This document shows positions 24,661-32,822 of a stretch of 37,474 nt of DNA, piece after piece. How positions within the stretch are numbered: position 1 is the first letter of the stretch; every line of letters starts with the position of its first letter. The notes beneath the pieces are model-generated. The model worked only from the letters and a program-made list of their open reading frames with translations. It made no database searches and had not been told where the DNA came from. The position numbers were made by a program, and so were the translations under genes. This DNA is from Sphingosinicella soli (GTDB lineage: Bacteria; Pseudomonadota; Alphaproteobacteria; Sphingomonadales; Sphingomonadaceae), in the NCBI RefSeq assembly GCF_014199685.1, contig NZ_JACHNZ010000037.1:1-37474 (forward strand). The letters are read 5' to 3'.

Positions 24661-26409
24661 ATGACCTACTCCGCCCCGATCAATGAGCAGCGCTTTGTCC
24701 TCGAAACCATCGCCGATCTGCCCGGCCTTGCGAAGTTCCCGCGCTTTGCGGGCGCGGCGCCCGATCTGGTAGACGCCATATTGGAAGAGGCGGGGAAGCT
24801 TTCGGCTGGCCTGTTCGCGCCGCTGAACCGGATCGGGGACACCGAGGGCGCGACGCTGGCGAACGGCGTGGTGACGCTCCCTGCGGGATTCCGCGAAGCC
24901 TATGCGGCTTATGTCGAAGGCGGCTGGATGACGCTGGGGGCAGATCCGGCCTGGGGCGGGCAGGGGTTGCCCTTCGCGCTCGCCAGCGCCGTGCAGGAGC
25001 AGCTGACGAGCGCCAACATGGCGCTGTCGCTGTGCCCGATGCTGTCGCAGGGTGCGATCGAGGCGCTGACGGCACACGGCACCGAGGACCAGAAGCAGGC
25101 CTATCTGGGCAGGATCATCTCGGGTGAATGGACCGGCACGATGAACCTCACCGAACCGCAGGCGGGGACGGACGTGGGCGCGCTGCGCACTACCGCGACG
25201 CCCGCTGCGGACGGCACGTGGCGGATCAAGGGCTCCAAGATCTTCATCACGTGGGGCGAGCATGACGTGGCGGAGAATATCATCCACCTCGTCCTCGCGC
25301 GCACACCGGGTTCACCCAAGGGGACCAAGGGCATCTCGCTGTTTATCGTGCCGAAGTTCCTCGTGAAGGCAGACGGTACGCTCGGCGCGCGCAACGATCT
25401 GCGCTGCGTCTCGATCGAGCACAAGCTCGGCATCCATGCCTCGCCGACGTGCACGATGAGCTATGGCGATAATGACGACTGCGTCGGCTACATGATCGGC
25501 GACGAGAATGCAGGCATGCGCGCGATGTTCACGATGATGAACCATGCGCGCATCAATGTCGGCTTGCAGGGCGTTTCCATCGCCGAGCGCGCGTATCAGC
25601 ACGCACTCGCCTATGCGAAGGAGCGCGTGCAGGGGCGGCGGATCATCGAGTTCCCCGATGTGCGGCGGACGCTGATGACGATGCGGTCGCTGACCGAGGC
25701 GGCGCGGGCGCTGACCTATCTGAATGCCGCTGCCGTCGATCGCTCGCATGTGGAGAGTGATGACCTGGCGCAGCGGGAGGCGCAGGCGCTCGCCGATCTG
25801 CTGACGCCTGTGACGAAGGCGTTTTCGACCGATATCGGCGTCGAGGTCGCGAGCCTCGGCCTACAGATATTCGGCGGCATGGGCTTCATCGAGGAAACCG
25901 GCGCGGCGCAGCACTACCGCGACGCGCGCATCGCGCCGATCTACGAGGGCACCAACGGCATCCAGGCGATGGACCTCGTCGGCCGCAAGCTGCCGCAGGG
26001 ACGCTGGAAGAACCTGTTCGCGGATATGCGCGCGGATTTCGCAATGCTTGCGTCGGACGAAACGGCGGGGCTGGCTCCCTATCTCCAAGACGCGCTCGCC
26101 GCGCTCGAAAGCGCGACGACGTGGCTCGCCGAAGGCGGTGCGGCAGGCGGGGCCGACGACAATGCGGCGGGCGCCACGCCGTACCTGCGCATGTTTGGTC
26201 TTACGGTCGGGGGCTGGCTGCTCGCGAAGCAGGCGGCGGCAGCAGCGCAGCGTCTCGCAGCGGGGGAGGGTGATCCCGCCTTCCTGAATGCGAAGATCGT
26301 GACGGCGCGCTTCTTCGCCGAGCAGTTCCTGCCGCAGGCCGCGGCGCTGCTCGGGCCGGCAACGCGCGGCGCGGAGACCTTGTTCGCCATCCCCGAAGAG
26401 GCGCTTTAG
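24661..26409 (+). CDS. Acyl-CoA dehydrogenase, long (DmdC-like) form
   Basis: 582 residues, longer than classical 380-residue acyl-CoA dehydrogenases, with an N-terminal extension and a C-terminal acetyl-CoA-dehydrogenase-like domain (about 460-580). FAD/substrate motifs include MNLTEPQAGTDVGAL (about 161-175), FITWGEHD, and YEGTNGIQAMDLVGRKL near 430 (the catalytic Glu is in YEGTNG-type segments). Relatives include DmdC, 3-methylmercaptopropionyl-CoA dehydrogenase, but many are of unknown substrate. No dmdA or dmdB is nearby, so a general fatty or branched acyl-CoA role is equally possible. Confidence 0.92.
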   Translation: MTYSAPINEQRFVLETIADLPGLAKFPRFAGAAPDLVDAILEEAGKLSAGLFAPLNRIGDTEGATLANGVVTLPAGFREAYAAYVEGGWMTLGADPAWGGQGLPFALASAVQEQLTSANMALSLCPMLSQGAIEALTAHGTEDQKQAYLGRIISGEWTGTMNLTEPQAGTDVGALRTTATPAADGTWRIKGSKIFITWGEHDVAENIIHLVLARTPGSPKGTKGISLFIVPKFLVKADGTLGARNDLRCVSIEHKLGIHASPTCTMSYGDNDDCVGYMIGDENAGMRAMFTMMNHARINVGLQGVSIAERAYQHALAYAKERVQGRRIIEFPDVRRTLMTMRSLTEAARALTYLNAAAVDRSHVESDDLAQREAQALADLLTPVTKAFSTDIGVEVASLGLQIFGGMGFIEETGAAQHYRDARIAPIYEGTNGIQAMDLVGRKLPQGRWKNLFADMRADFAMLASDETAGLAPYLQDALAALESATTWLAEGGAAGGADDNAAGATPYLRMFGLTVGGWLLAKQAAAAAQRLAAGEGDPAFLNAKIVTARFFAEQFLPQAAALLGPATRGAETLFAIPEEAL

Positions 26410-26613
26410 CGGCCTCTTGGGCGCTCAATATGACGGTTTAACGTGCGCTGAACGTCGTTTGTCGAAGCCTGTCTGTCGTTCGTCCTGTTTCAGGCAGTCG
26501 TTCGCCGAAGCACGGCCGCCGCGCCATTTCTCGGCCGCAATTCGTCACCACCTGTGCCGCCGTCCGCAAGGCTCTCGCCTCGCGGGCAGTGCAATCTTTG
26601 TAGAGGTGTGTTC

Positions 26614-27222
26614 ATGAAAAAGCTTATTCTTGCCGCGCTCGCGACTGCCCTTCTTCCGGCGTCCGCGCTTGCTCAGGACGCGGGGGCCATCGGCGGCGCG
26701 TTCGTCGGCGGCCAGATCGGCTGGGGAAAACGGTCGGTCGATCTCGACTTCGGCCTGCCCGGCGTTGAGGATTTCGACAAGAGCCGGAGCGGCATCGATT
26801 ACGGCATCTTCGCCGGCTACGATTACGGCGTCGGCCAGAATTTCCTTGTCGGCGTCGAGGCCGGCATCGGCCTGGGCGGCAAGACGCTGCGCGATACGCC
26901 GATCGCGGGTCTGACCGCAGAAATCGATCCCAAGTGGAATTACGACGTGAGCGCCCGCGCGGGCTTCCTCGCGACGCCGAATCTGCTTGTTTACGGCCGT
27001 GTCGGCTACGGCGCGGAGCGCACGCGCGTTTCGACGGTGTCCACGATCGCGGGTGTCGATTCCACGAGTGAAAAGGGCTGGTCGGACGGGCTGCTGTATG
27101 GCGCCGGTCTCGAATACGGCCTCAACGAGTCGGCGAGCATCCGCACCGAATACCGCCACCGCGACATGGATGGCGGCTATGCGGCCGATCAGGTTCTGGC
27201 GGGGCTTGCGTTCCGCTTCTGA
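26614..27222 (+). CDS. Outer-membrane beta-barrel protein (OmpA-like/opacity porin fold)
   Basis: 202 residues with a signal peptide ([20 protein letters not shown], cleavage near 20). Short alternating strands such as [30 protein letters not shown] and [10 protein letters not shown] follow, ending in the outer-membrane closing strand VLAGLAFRF with terminal Phe. This is the small eight-stranded porin-family pattern common in alphaproteobacteria. GAGG lies seven bases before ATG 26614. The 204-base gap upstream has no gene; it carries repeats of GTCGTTCG-like words that may be regulatory. A terminator follows. Confidence 0.88.
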   Translation: MKKLILAALATALLPASALAQDAGAIGGAFVGGQIGWGKRSVDLDFGLPGVEDFDKSRSGIDYGIFAGYDYGVGQNFLVGVEAGIGLGGKTLRDTPIAGLTAEIDPKWNYDVSARAGFLATPNLLVYGRVGYGAERTRVSTVSTIAGVDSTSEKGWSDGLLYGAGLEYGLNESASIRTEYRHRDMDGGYAADQVLAGLAFRF

Positions 27223-27246
27223 ACGACTGTCGGTCCTAAAACAGTT

Positions 27247-27281
27247 GGGCCGGAGGCATTGCCTCCGGCCCATTCTTTTTT
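27247..27281 (+). terminator. Rho-independent terminator after the beta-barrel gene
   Basis: GGGCCGGAGGC (27247-27257) pairs with GCCTCCGGCCC (27261-27271) around a three-base loop, followed by ATTCTTTTTT. It ends just short of the stop of the convergent alanine dehydrogenase (27285). Confidence 0.92.
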
Positions 27282-27284
27282 GCG

Positions 27285-28388
27285 CTATTCCCAGGCGCGG
27301 TAGGCGAGCGCGAGATCGTCGGCGACCGCCTTGTAGGTGATGAACCCGGCGGCGACGTTCAGGCCGTTCCTGAGATGCGGGTCGGCGCGCATCGCGCCCT
27401 CGGCGCCGAATTTTGCGAGCTTCACGATAAAAGGCAGCGTCGCGTTGTTGAGCGCGAAGGTGGACGTGCGGGCGACGGCGCCGGGCATGTTGGCGACGCA
27501 GTAATGGATGACGCCCTCGACCGTGTAGACCGGATCGCTGTGCGTCGTCGCGTGCGAGGTTTCGAAGCAGCCGCCCTGATCGATGGCGACATCGACGAGC
27601 ACCGAACCGCGCTTCATCGTCTTCAGCATCTCGCGCGTGACGAGCTTCGGCGCGGCGGCGCCGGGGATCAGCACGCAGCCGATGATGAGGTGCGAATTCT
27701 CCACCGCGCGCGCCACGGCGGCGCCGCTTGCGTAGACGGTCTTGATGCGGTTCTGGAAGAGCGCGTCGAGTTCGGCGAGGCGGGTGGAGGAGACGTCGTA
27801 GATCGTCACGTCGGCGCCGAGGCCCACCGCCATCTGCGCGGCGTTGAAGCCGGAGACGCCGCCGCCGAAGATCGAGACCTTGGCGGGCGCCACGCCCGGT
27901 ACGCCGCCGAGCAGGATGCCGCGGCCGCCCTGTTCCTTTTCAAGATAATGCGCGCCGACCTGCACGGCCATGCGCCCCGCAACCTCCGACATCGGCTGCA
28001 ACAGCGGCAGGCGGCCGTGCGCGTTCGTGACGGTTTCGTAGGCGATGCAGGTCGCGCCCGACTTCATCAGCGCTTCGGCCTGCGGCTTGTCTGCAGCGAG
28101 GTGAAGGTAGGTGAAGAGCGTGTGGCGGGGTTCCAGCCACGCGATCTCGTGGAGCTGCGGTTCCTTCACCTTCACGATCATGTCGGACGCGGCGAACACT
28201 TCCTGCGGCGTCGGGAGGATCTTCGCGCCGACTGCCGTATAGGCGTCGTCGCCGAAATCGATGCCGCCGCCCGCGCCGGTTTCGACGAAGACCTCGTGGC
28301 CTGCCAGCGTGAGTTCCGCGACGGAGGCCGGGGTCATGCCGACGCGGTATTCGTGAACCTTGATTTCCTTGGGGACGCCGATGCGCAT
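27285..28388 (-). CDS. ald: Alanine dehydrogenase
   Basis: 367 residues, the family length. [20 protein letters not shown] opens the pyruvate-binding domain, with the substrate-binding Arg and Lys in EYRVG and MIVKVKEP. The NAD-binding loop [13 protein letters not shown] lies near 175. The enzyme interconverts L-alanine and pyruvate plus ammonia with NAD. ATG 28388 is chosen by homology and GAGGGAG upstream; the frame extends back to 28466 without homology. It is divergent from an Lrp/AsnC regulator, the usual partner of ald. Confidence 0.96.
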   Translation of the reverse strand: MRIGVPKEIKVHEYRVGMTPASVAELTLAGHEVFVETGAGGGIDFGDDAYTAVGAKILPTPQEVFAASDMIVKVKEPQLHEIAWLEPRHTLFTYLHLAADKPQAEALMKSGATCIAYETVTNAHGRLPLLQPMSEVAGRMAVQVGAHYLEKEQGGRGILLGGVPGVAPAKVSIFGGGVSGFNAAQMAVGLGADVTIYDVSSTRLAELDALFQNRIKTVYASGAAVARAVENSHLIIGCVLIPGAAAPKLVTREMLKTMKRGSVLVDVAIDQGGCFETSHATTHSDPVYTVEGVIHYCVANMPGAVARTSTFALNNATLPFIVKLAKFGAEGAMRADPHLRNGLNVAAGFITYKAVADDLALAYRAWE

Positions 28389-28513
28389 GAGTTTTCTCCC
28401 TCGATTGAATGGGGGGAATTTAGCCGAAATCGTGTCGGAAAAGTTTGCGAAGTTACCGCGCAGCACGCTATCGTTGTGGAGTACATCCTAATTTTGACGA
28501 GGACTTCAGGAAA

Positions 28514-28960
28514 ATGTCCGATCTGGACAAGATTGATCGCAATATTATCGCCCAGCTTGCAATCGACTCGGGATTGACGAGCGAGCAGCTGGGCAATCGT
28601 GTGGGACTTTCGGCATCGGCTGCGCACCGCAGGGTGAAACTTCTGGAGGATTCGGGTCTCATCCGGGGCTACCGCGCCGTGCTGTCGCCCGAGGCGCGGG
28701 GCAATCCGTCGGCGGTCTATGTCGCCGTCACGCTCACCGATCAGCGCAAGGAAACGCTCGCCGCTTTCGAAACCGCCGTCGCGCGCGCGCCGGAGATCGC
28801 CGAGGGGCATCTGATTACCGGGGATTCGGATTACATGCTGAAAATCCTCGTGAAAGAGGGCGACAGCTTCGAGCGGGTCCACCGCGAACTTCTCGCCGCG
28901 CTGCCCGGCGTGCAGCGATTGGTGACACAGGTGAGCATCCGCAGGATCGTGGGGGAATGA
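28514..28960 (+). CDS. Lrp/AsnC-family transcriptional regulator, likely regulator of ald
   Basis: 148 residues. An N-terminal helix-turn-helix (LDKIDRNIIAQLAIDSGLTS, then LGNRVGLSASAAHRRVKLLE, about 4-45) is followed by the RAM ligand-binding domain (about 66-140). AldR/BkdR-type members sense alanine or other amino acids and control alanine dehydrogenase. The 125-base gap between this gene and ald contains ATTTAG and TCCTAATTTTGACG stretches that may be operators; no symmetrical site is clear. ATG 28514 is chosen by homology. Confidence 0.93.
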   Translation: MSDLDKIDRNIIAQLAIDSGLTSEQLGNRVGLSASAAHRRVKLLEDSGLIRGYRAVLSPEARGNPSAVYVAVTLTDQRKETLAAFETAVARAPEIAEGHLITGDSDYMLKILVKEGDSFERVHRELLAALPGVQRLVTQVSIRRIVGE

Positions 28961-29080
28961 GCGGCGAGGCGTCGCCTGTTGTGCAGTGCGGCACGCTATG
29001 CTAGTCGCCGCCGCCATTTCGGTGCGGATCCACAACAGCTGAAAGCATGAGTCGCATGACCCGGCAGAACAAGGATAACT

Positions 29081-29138
29081 GGGGTCCGGACCGCTGATCG
29101 CGGCACCGATGCCCCGCATCCGTCCATGACCGGACCCC
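29081..29138 (+). promoter_or_regulatory. Inverted repeat overlapping the kup start codon
   Basis: GGGGTCCGG (29081-29089) is exactly complementary to CCGGACCCC (29130-29138), 40 bases apart. The 3' arm begins two bases after the kup ATG (29126-29128), so an RNA stem would mask the start region. It may be chance in GC-rich DNA. Confidence 0.35.
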
Positions 29139-31039
29139 ACAACCCGCACGGGCCGTCGTCAGACCGCCACGACGGCATCGCCAAGCTGGCGGTCGCCGCC
29201 ATCGGCGTCGTGTTCGGCGATATCGGCACATCGCCGCTCTATGCCTTCCGGGAGACGTTTGCGGGGCATCACCCGCTCGCGCTCGATGCGATCCACGTTT
29301 ACGGCGTCATCAGCCTCATCTTCTGGTCGATGACGCTGGTTGTCAGCATCCAGTACGTCACCATCCTGATGCGCGCCGACAACAAGGGCCAGGGCGGAAG
29401 CCTTGCGCTGCTGGCGCTGATCTCGCGCAGCACCGGACGCGGCAAGATCGGGCCGCTCATCGTGCTGCTGGGCGTTTTCGCGACGGCGCTGTTCTACGGG
29501 GACAGCATGATCACGCCCGCCATCTCGGTGCTGTCGGCGGTCGAGGGCCTTACCGTGGTGCGCTCCGAACTGGAGCCGCTGGTGCTGCCGATCGCCGTCG
29601 GGCTGCTCGTTTTCCTGTTCATGCTCCAGTCGCGCGGCACGGCGAAGGTCGGCGCCTGGTTCGGGCCGATCATGCTGGTCTACTTCGTGACCATCTCGGT
29701 GCTGGGGCTGAACCAGGTCGTGCGCCACCCGGAGATCATCCTGGCGATGATAAACCCCTGGTACGCGATCCAGTTCTTCATGATCGACGGCTGGCTCGCC
29801 TTCCTGGCGCTCGGCTCGGTCGTGCTCGCGGTGACAGGCGCGGAAGCGCTCTATGCCGATATGGGGCATTTCGGCCGGCGTCCGCTCCGTATCTCGTGGT
29901 TCTGGTTCGTGATGCCCGCGCTGCTGTTCAACTACATGGGGCAGGCCGCGATGATCCTCAGCCTGCCCGTCGCCGAGGCGCAGGAGGCGATCCGCAACCC
30001 GTTCTTCCTGCTGGCGCCCGAAGCGCTGCGCCTGCCGCTGGTGATCCTCGCCACGATGGCGACCTTCATCGCGAGCCAGGCGGTGATCTCCGGCGCGTTT
30101 TCAGTGACGCACCAGGCGATCCAGCTCGGCTTCATGCCGCGGCTCACCATCAAGCACACCAGCGCCTCGACGCAGGGGCAGATCTATATCCCCGTCATCA
30201 ACTGGCTGCTGATGGCGGCGGTGATCCTGCTCGTGCTGATGTTCGAGAATTCGAGCAACCTGGCGGCGGCCTACGGGATCGCCGTGACGGGCGCGATGTT
30301 CATCGACACCTGCCTGCTCGCGGTCGTGCTGTTCTCGCTGTGGAAATGGAAGCCCTGGGTGGCGGTGCCGCTGCTCGGCATTTTCTTCCTGGTCGACGGC
30401 GCCTATTTCGCGGCGAACCTGACCAAGGTGCCCGACGGCGGCTGGTTCCCGCTGCTCGTCGGCGTCGTGGCCTTCACGATGCTGACGACATGGTCGAAGG
30501 GCCGCCTGCTGATGCGCCAGCGCATGCAGGAAGCCGCGATGCCGATGGAGATTTTCGTGAAATCGGCGGCGGGAAGCGCCACGCGCGTGCCGGGCACGGC
30601 GATCTTCATGTCGTCCGAACCCACGGGCGTGCCGCACGCGCTGCTGCACAACATGAAGCACAACAAGGTGCTGCATGAACGCGTGATCGTGCTGACCGTG
30701 ACGATCGAGGACATTCCCTACGTCGAGACGTGCGATGTCGTGGAGACGCAGGATCTGGGGCAGGGCTTCTACCGCATGAAGCTGCGCTACGGCTTCATGC
30801 AGGAAACCGATATTCCCAAGGCGCTGTCTCCCGTGAACGTCTGCGGCCCCAGGTTCGACATGATGCAGACGAGCTTCTTCCTGTCCCGCCAGACGCTGAT
30901 CGCCGCGCCCAAACCCGGCATGGCGCTGTGGCGCGAAAAACTCTTCGCCTGGATGCTGCGCAACGCCGCGACGGCGATGGAGTTCTTCAAGCTGCCGACG
31001 AACCGCGTGGTGGAGCTGGGGAGCCAGGTGGAGATTTAG
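29126..31039 (+). CDS. kup: Potassium transporter Kup
   Basis: 637 residues. The N-terminal signature [19 protein letters not shown] (about 27-45) and the HAK/KUP/KT pattern [19 protein letters not shown] (about 128-146) are present, with about twelve membrane helices to residue 450 and a cytoplasmic C-terminal domain (about 470-637) holding GTAIFMSS and [17 protein letters not shown]. It imports K+ with H+. ATG 29126 gives a normal N-terminus with a hydrophilic lead of about 18 residues. No strong ribosome site is seen, and an inverted repeat spans the start. A single-gene unit. Confidence 0.96.
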   Translation: MTGPHNPHGPSSDRHDGIAKLAVAAIGVVFGDIGTSPLYAFRETFAGHHPLALDAIHVYGVISLIFWSMTLVVSIQYVTILMRADNKGQGGSLALLALISRSTGRGKIGPLIVLLGVFATALFYGDSMITPAISVLSAVEGLTVVRSELEPLVLPIAVGLLVFLFMLQSRGTAKVGAWFGPIMLVYFVTISVLGLNQVVRHPEIILAMINPWYAIQFFMIDGWLAFLALGSVVLAVTGAEALYADMGHFGRRPLRISWFWFVMPALLFNYMGQAAMILSLPVAEAQEAIRNPFFLLAPEALRLPLVILATMATFIASQAVISGAFSVTHQAIQLGFMPRLTIKHTSASTQGQIYIPVINWLLMAAVILLVLMFENSSNLAAAYGIAVTGAMFIDTCLLAVVLFSLWKWKPWVAVPLLGIFFLVDGAYFAANLTKVPDGGWFPLLVGVVAFTMLTTWSKGRLLMRQRMQEAAMPMEIFVKSAAGSATRVPGTAIFMSSEPTGVPHALLHNMKHNKVLHERVIVLTVTIEDIPYVETCDVVETQDLGQGFYRMKLRYGFMQETDIPKALSPVNVCGPRFDMMQTSFFLSRQTLIAAPKPGMALWREKLFAWMLRNAATAMEFFKLPTNRVVELGSQVEI

Positions 31040-32282
31040 GGAGAGCATATCCGCTTTTCCTCGAATGCTAGCGGTTGCAACGAAGATGTGTCACGTTTCT
31101 GTCGTGCACCGCTATTCGATCATTGGACAAACTGACTGATCGATCTGCAACCCAACATCGCTCCTTCTGCGGGGGTAAAATCTTGGTGACGATGCCATGC
31201 CAAGCTGTTTGATACATAAATCTAATAGCCATAAAGTGCTGATCAGATGATTTGTGATAACTCATGACTAGACAGAATAATCCTCCTAAGAGACATCACT
31301 TCATTCCACAGATGATGCTCCGTCACTTTGCCGATGACGACGAGCTTCTATGGTTCTGGCGACGTGATTTTCAAAATGGCGATATTAAGAAGACGAATAC
31401 TCAAAATCTTTTCGTCGAAAAGGATCTCTATACCCTTGTACACTACGATGGCACAAAAAATTCGGCGCTTGAGGGATTTTTCGCAAGGCTAGAGGGGGCG
31501 GGAGCGCAGTTCATTAACGATCTTGCAACAATAATTCGAGGGAATGGCATTCCAAATCTCGACAAAAATGCTTGGAATTTTTGGAATCATTTCTTTTATT
31601 ATCACTTGAAACGAACGCCCGGCGCGATTGCTGTCTTCGCACAGCATGTTGGTTTCCGAGTCAAGGTTGATGAAGCAGTCGCGACGATCAAGAAAATCGG
31701 AGCCGAGGAAGGTCGAGAAACGGATGATGCAAACCTCGAGGAGCGGATAGTTAAGAATGCCGTCATCATGGCGCAACGTGCCAAGCCATCCGCTGAGGTT
31801 CTGGAAGTTTTTGCCAAGATGGGCCTTGCCATCTACAGGATCGTCGACCGTAATAAGAGCTTCGTTATTGGCGATATCCCGGGCGCGACTGCGCGCTTTC
31901 GTCTGCCTGACAACAGCATGTCGCGTCCAACGCTTTTCCTTCCCGTGACGTGGGACATAGCGGTTGGACAGAGTACAAGGTCTAAGAAGGTCGATGTTAT
32001 TACGGTCGACCATGAGCAGATCAAGCGCATGAATGTGGCTACAACGACCCGCTCAACGGTGATCGCAGGACGATCCGACGCTCTCATTAAAACACTATCG
32101 CGTCGCGTGATCTACACAGGGGTCGAAGCAACATAGAAGGCCCGTCAAGGGCGCCAAGTCTAATGATCTCAGCATTACTGGTAGCCTTGACGGATCGTAA
32201 TGGTTCACGGCTAACGCATTGCGAACTAAGCCATGTTTGGCTGAATGTTGCTCCTCAGGCGTTCCAGTGTCGCCAAACGAAC
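31040..32282. other. AT-richer islet between kup and sixA holding one gene
   Basis: From just after the kup stop to just before the sixA end the base composition falls visibly, and codons such as AAT, ATA, TTT and AAA become common, unlike both neighbours. The flanks (31040-31263 and 32137-32282) hold no gene I can support. No tRNA, integrase or clear direct repeat marks the borders. Signs of transfer, by eye; I have not computed exact GC values. Confidence 0.6.
31264..32136 (+). CDS. DUF4238 domain-containing protein
   Basis: 290 residues. The N-terminal KRHHFIPQMMLRHFADDDELLWFW (landmark RHHFIPQMMLRHF, about 9-21) is the hallmark of DUF4238, a family of unknown function; the conserved His-His-x-x-P-Q and the GDIPG segment (about 203-207, IGDIPGAT) are its most recognisable parts. 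It is soluble, with no signal peptide or membrane segment. Codon use and base composition differ sharply from its neighbours, so it was probably acquired by transfer. DUF4238 genes are often scattered in variable regions, which leaves a defence or mobile-element link open but unproven. Confidence 0.85.
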   Translation: MTRQNNPPKRHHFIPQMMLRHFADDDELLWFWRRDFQNGDIKKTNTQNLFVEKDLYTLVHYDGTKNSALEGFFARLEGAGAQFINDLATIIRGNGIPNLDKNAWNFWNHFFYYHLKRTPGAIAVFAQHVGFRVKVDEAVATIKKIGAEEGRETDDANLEERIVKNAVIMAQRAKPSAEVLEVFAKMGLAIYRIVDRNKSFVIGDIPGATARFRLPDNSMSRPTLFLPVTWDIAVGQSTRSKKVDVITVDHEQIKRMNVATTTRSTVIAGRSDALIKTLSRRVIYTGVEAT

Positions 32283-32822
32283 CTATGTCCCGTCCGGCCC
32301 GAGCGCCGGGTCCAGATCGCGCGGGCGGATGAACCGGGTGAGGGTGCCCCCGGCTTCATCGATGTCTTCCCAGCCGTCCACGTCGAAGCGCATCTCGGCG
32401 AGCGTGGCGGTGGGGTATTTGATATCGACCTCCTTGCGCAGCGTGCCGCTGCCTTCCGGGGTCAGCAGGAAGATGAGGTCTTCGAGGCCGGGGTTGTGGC
32501 CCACGAGCAGGAGCGTTTGCGCCTCTGCGTCCGTCTCGTGCACGATATCGAGCAGTGTCGGTGCCGACGCCATGTAGATGCGCTTGTCGAAGCCTGCGCC
32601 GAGGCGGCGTCCGGCGCCTGCTTCGACGCCGTCCAGCGTTTCGATGACGCGCACGGCGGGAGAGGCGATGACGCGATCGAAGGCAAGCGCCTGATCGCGC
32701 AGGTAGCGCCCGACGGTCTCTGCGGCGCGGCGACCGCGCGCGTTGAGGGGGCGGTCGAAATCGCGCTCGACAGGGTCGTCCCAGCTGGATTTCGCGTGGC
32801 GGAGCAGGAAGATCGTCTTCAT
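32283..32822 (-). CDS. sixA: Phosphohistidine phosphatase, SixA-like
   Basis: 179 residues. LLRHAKSSWDD (catalytic His9 after Arg8) and LLVGHNPGLEDL mark the branch-2 histidine phosphatase fold; SixA removes phosphate from histidine in phosphotransfer proteins. The body is slightly longer than E. coli SixA. Its ATG overlaps the stop of the upstream helicase (ATGA, 32819-32822), so translation is coupled. The target phosphoprotein is not evident from this window. Confidence 0.9.
   Translation of the reverse strand: MKTIFLLRHAKSSWDDPVERDFDRPLNARGRRAAETVGRYLRDQALAFDRVIASPAVRVIETLDGVEAGAGRRLGAGFDKRIYMASAPTLLDIVHETDAEAQTLLLVGHNPGLEDLIFLLTPEGSGTLRKEVDIKYPTATLAEMRFDVDGWEDIDEAGGTLTRFIRPRDLDPALGPDGT

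Noticed and set aside
24661-26409. DMSP catabolism gene dmdC
   Set aside because: Long-form acyl-CoA dehydrogenases share this layout with many functions, and no dmdA, dmdB or dmdD is present in the window.
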